Assembly (NCBI GenBank): GCA_905250885.1
Contig: CAJNOQ010003516.1
Coordinates: forward strand, 1-20,027
Source: Didymodactylos carnosus
Taxonomy: Eukaryota > Rotifera > Eurotatoria > Philodinida > Philodinidae
Reading direction: 5' to 3'
DNA: 20,027 nt
Shown: one piece after another, positions 19,737 through 20,027 of the stretch
How positions within the stretch are numbered: the first letter of the stretch is position 1
How the letters are laid out: each line of letters begins with the position of its first letter
Made by a program: the position numbers and the translations under genes
Notes under the pieces: generated by a model
Seen by the model: the letters and a program-made list of their open reading frames with translations, nothing else
What the model was told of the DNA's origin: nothing
Database searches by the model: none

Positions 19737-20027
19737 AACCCAAACCTGTTCTTAATGAGTTATAATTGTAGCCCGCAAAGTTCTGATTAAAATGAGACAT
19801 CTCCCAGCTCTACACGACCTTTCTTTGCAAAGTTATAGAATTTATAAGAAAAGCCCTAAATTATTTTCTTCTTATTTTTGTAGCTTTGAGCTGACAATGA
19901 ACATTTAGGGCTTTTCTTGTAAATTCTATAACTTTGCAAAGAAAGGTCGTGTAGAGCTGGGAGATGTCTCATTTTAATCAGAAATTTGCGGGCTACAATT
20001 ATAACTCATTAAGAACAGGTTTTGGTT
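19737..20027. repeat. Fold-back inverted repeat at the window edge
   Basis: The left arm (about 19737-19861) and right arm (19903-20027) are nearly perfect reverse complements; only a few differences are visible, near the ends and at the AAGTTC/AATTTC position. The spacer is about 41 bases. The right arm reaches the last base of the window, so the element is probably incomplete. No open frame of interest. Confidence 0.92.

Overview
The window is nuclear DNA from an animal. Three protein-coding genes with spliceosomal (GT-AG) introns can be reconstructed by hand. It is AT-rich, most introns are only about 52 to 90 bases, several exons are tiny (19 to 31 bases), and fold-back (inverted repeat) elements are frequent. 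This combination suggests a small metazoan such as a bdelloid rotifer. That placement is an inference from style, not proof. Nothing prokaryotic is present: no operons, CRISPR or tRNA genes were seen.

Layout. Positions 1-240 are a perfect fold-back repeat. Positions 241-1300 hold nothing recognisable except a splice-acceptor-like site just before the first gene. Positions 1301-3036 (+) are a seven-exon gene for a DELE1-like mitochondrial Sel1-repeat protein. Positions 3531-5218 (+) are a six-exon gene for mitochondrial ribosomal protein bL17m (MRPL17), whose first intron carries an 860-base inverted repeat. Positions 6018-6566 are a terminal-inverted-repeat element with a TTA target duplication. 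Positions 6749-6919 are a decayed piece of a DIRS-type retrotransposon RNase H.

Positions 7899-14105 (-) are a voltage-gated potassium channel of the Kv2/Shab family, with two further candidate 5' exons at 14161-14181 and 17004-17100. It has T1, S1-S6 and pore, and a 25-base microexon carries the YGD part of the selectivity filter. Two of its introns contain further inverted repeats (9497-9823 and 10891-11692). From about 14.2 kb to the end the sequence is AT-rich and gene-poor, with CT microsatellites. It ends in another fold-back (19737-20027) cut by the window edge.

How the genes relate. DELE1-like and MRPL17 are both nuclear genes for mitochondrial proteins, in the same direction with 494 bases between stop and start. 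The channel gene is convergent with them. No functional link is shown beyond the shared mitochondrial destination. The clearest unusual features are the microexon-split pore, the six unlike fold-back elements (three inside introns), and the much reduced repeat array of the DELE1-like protein.
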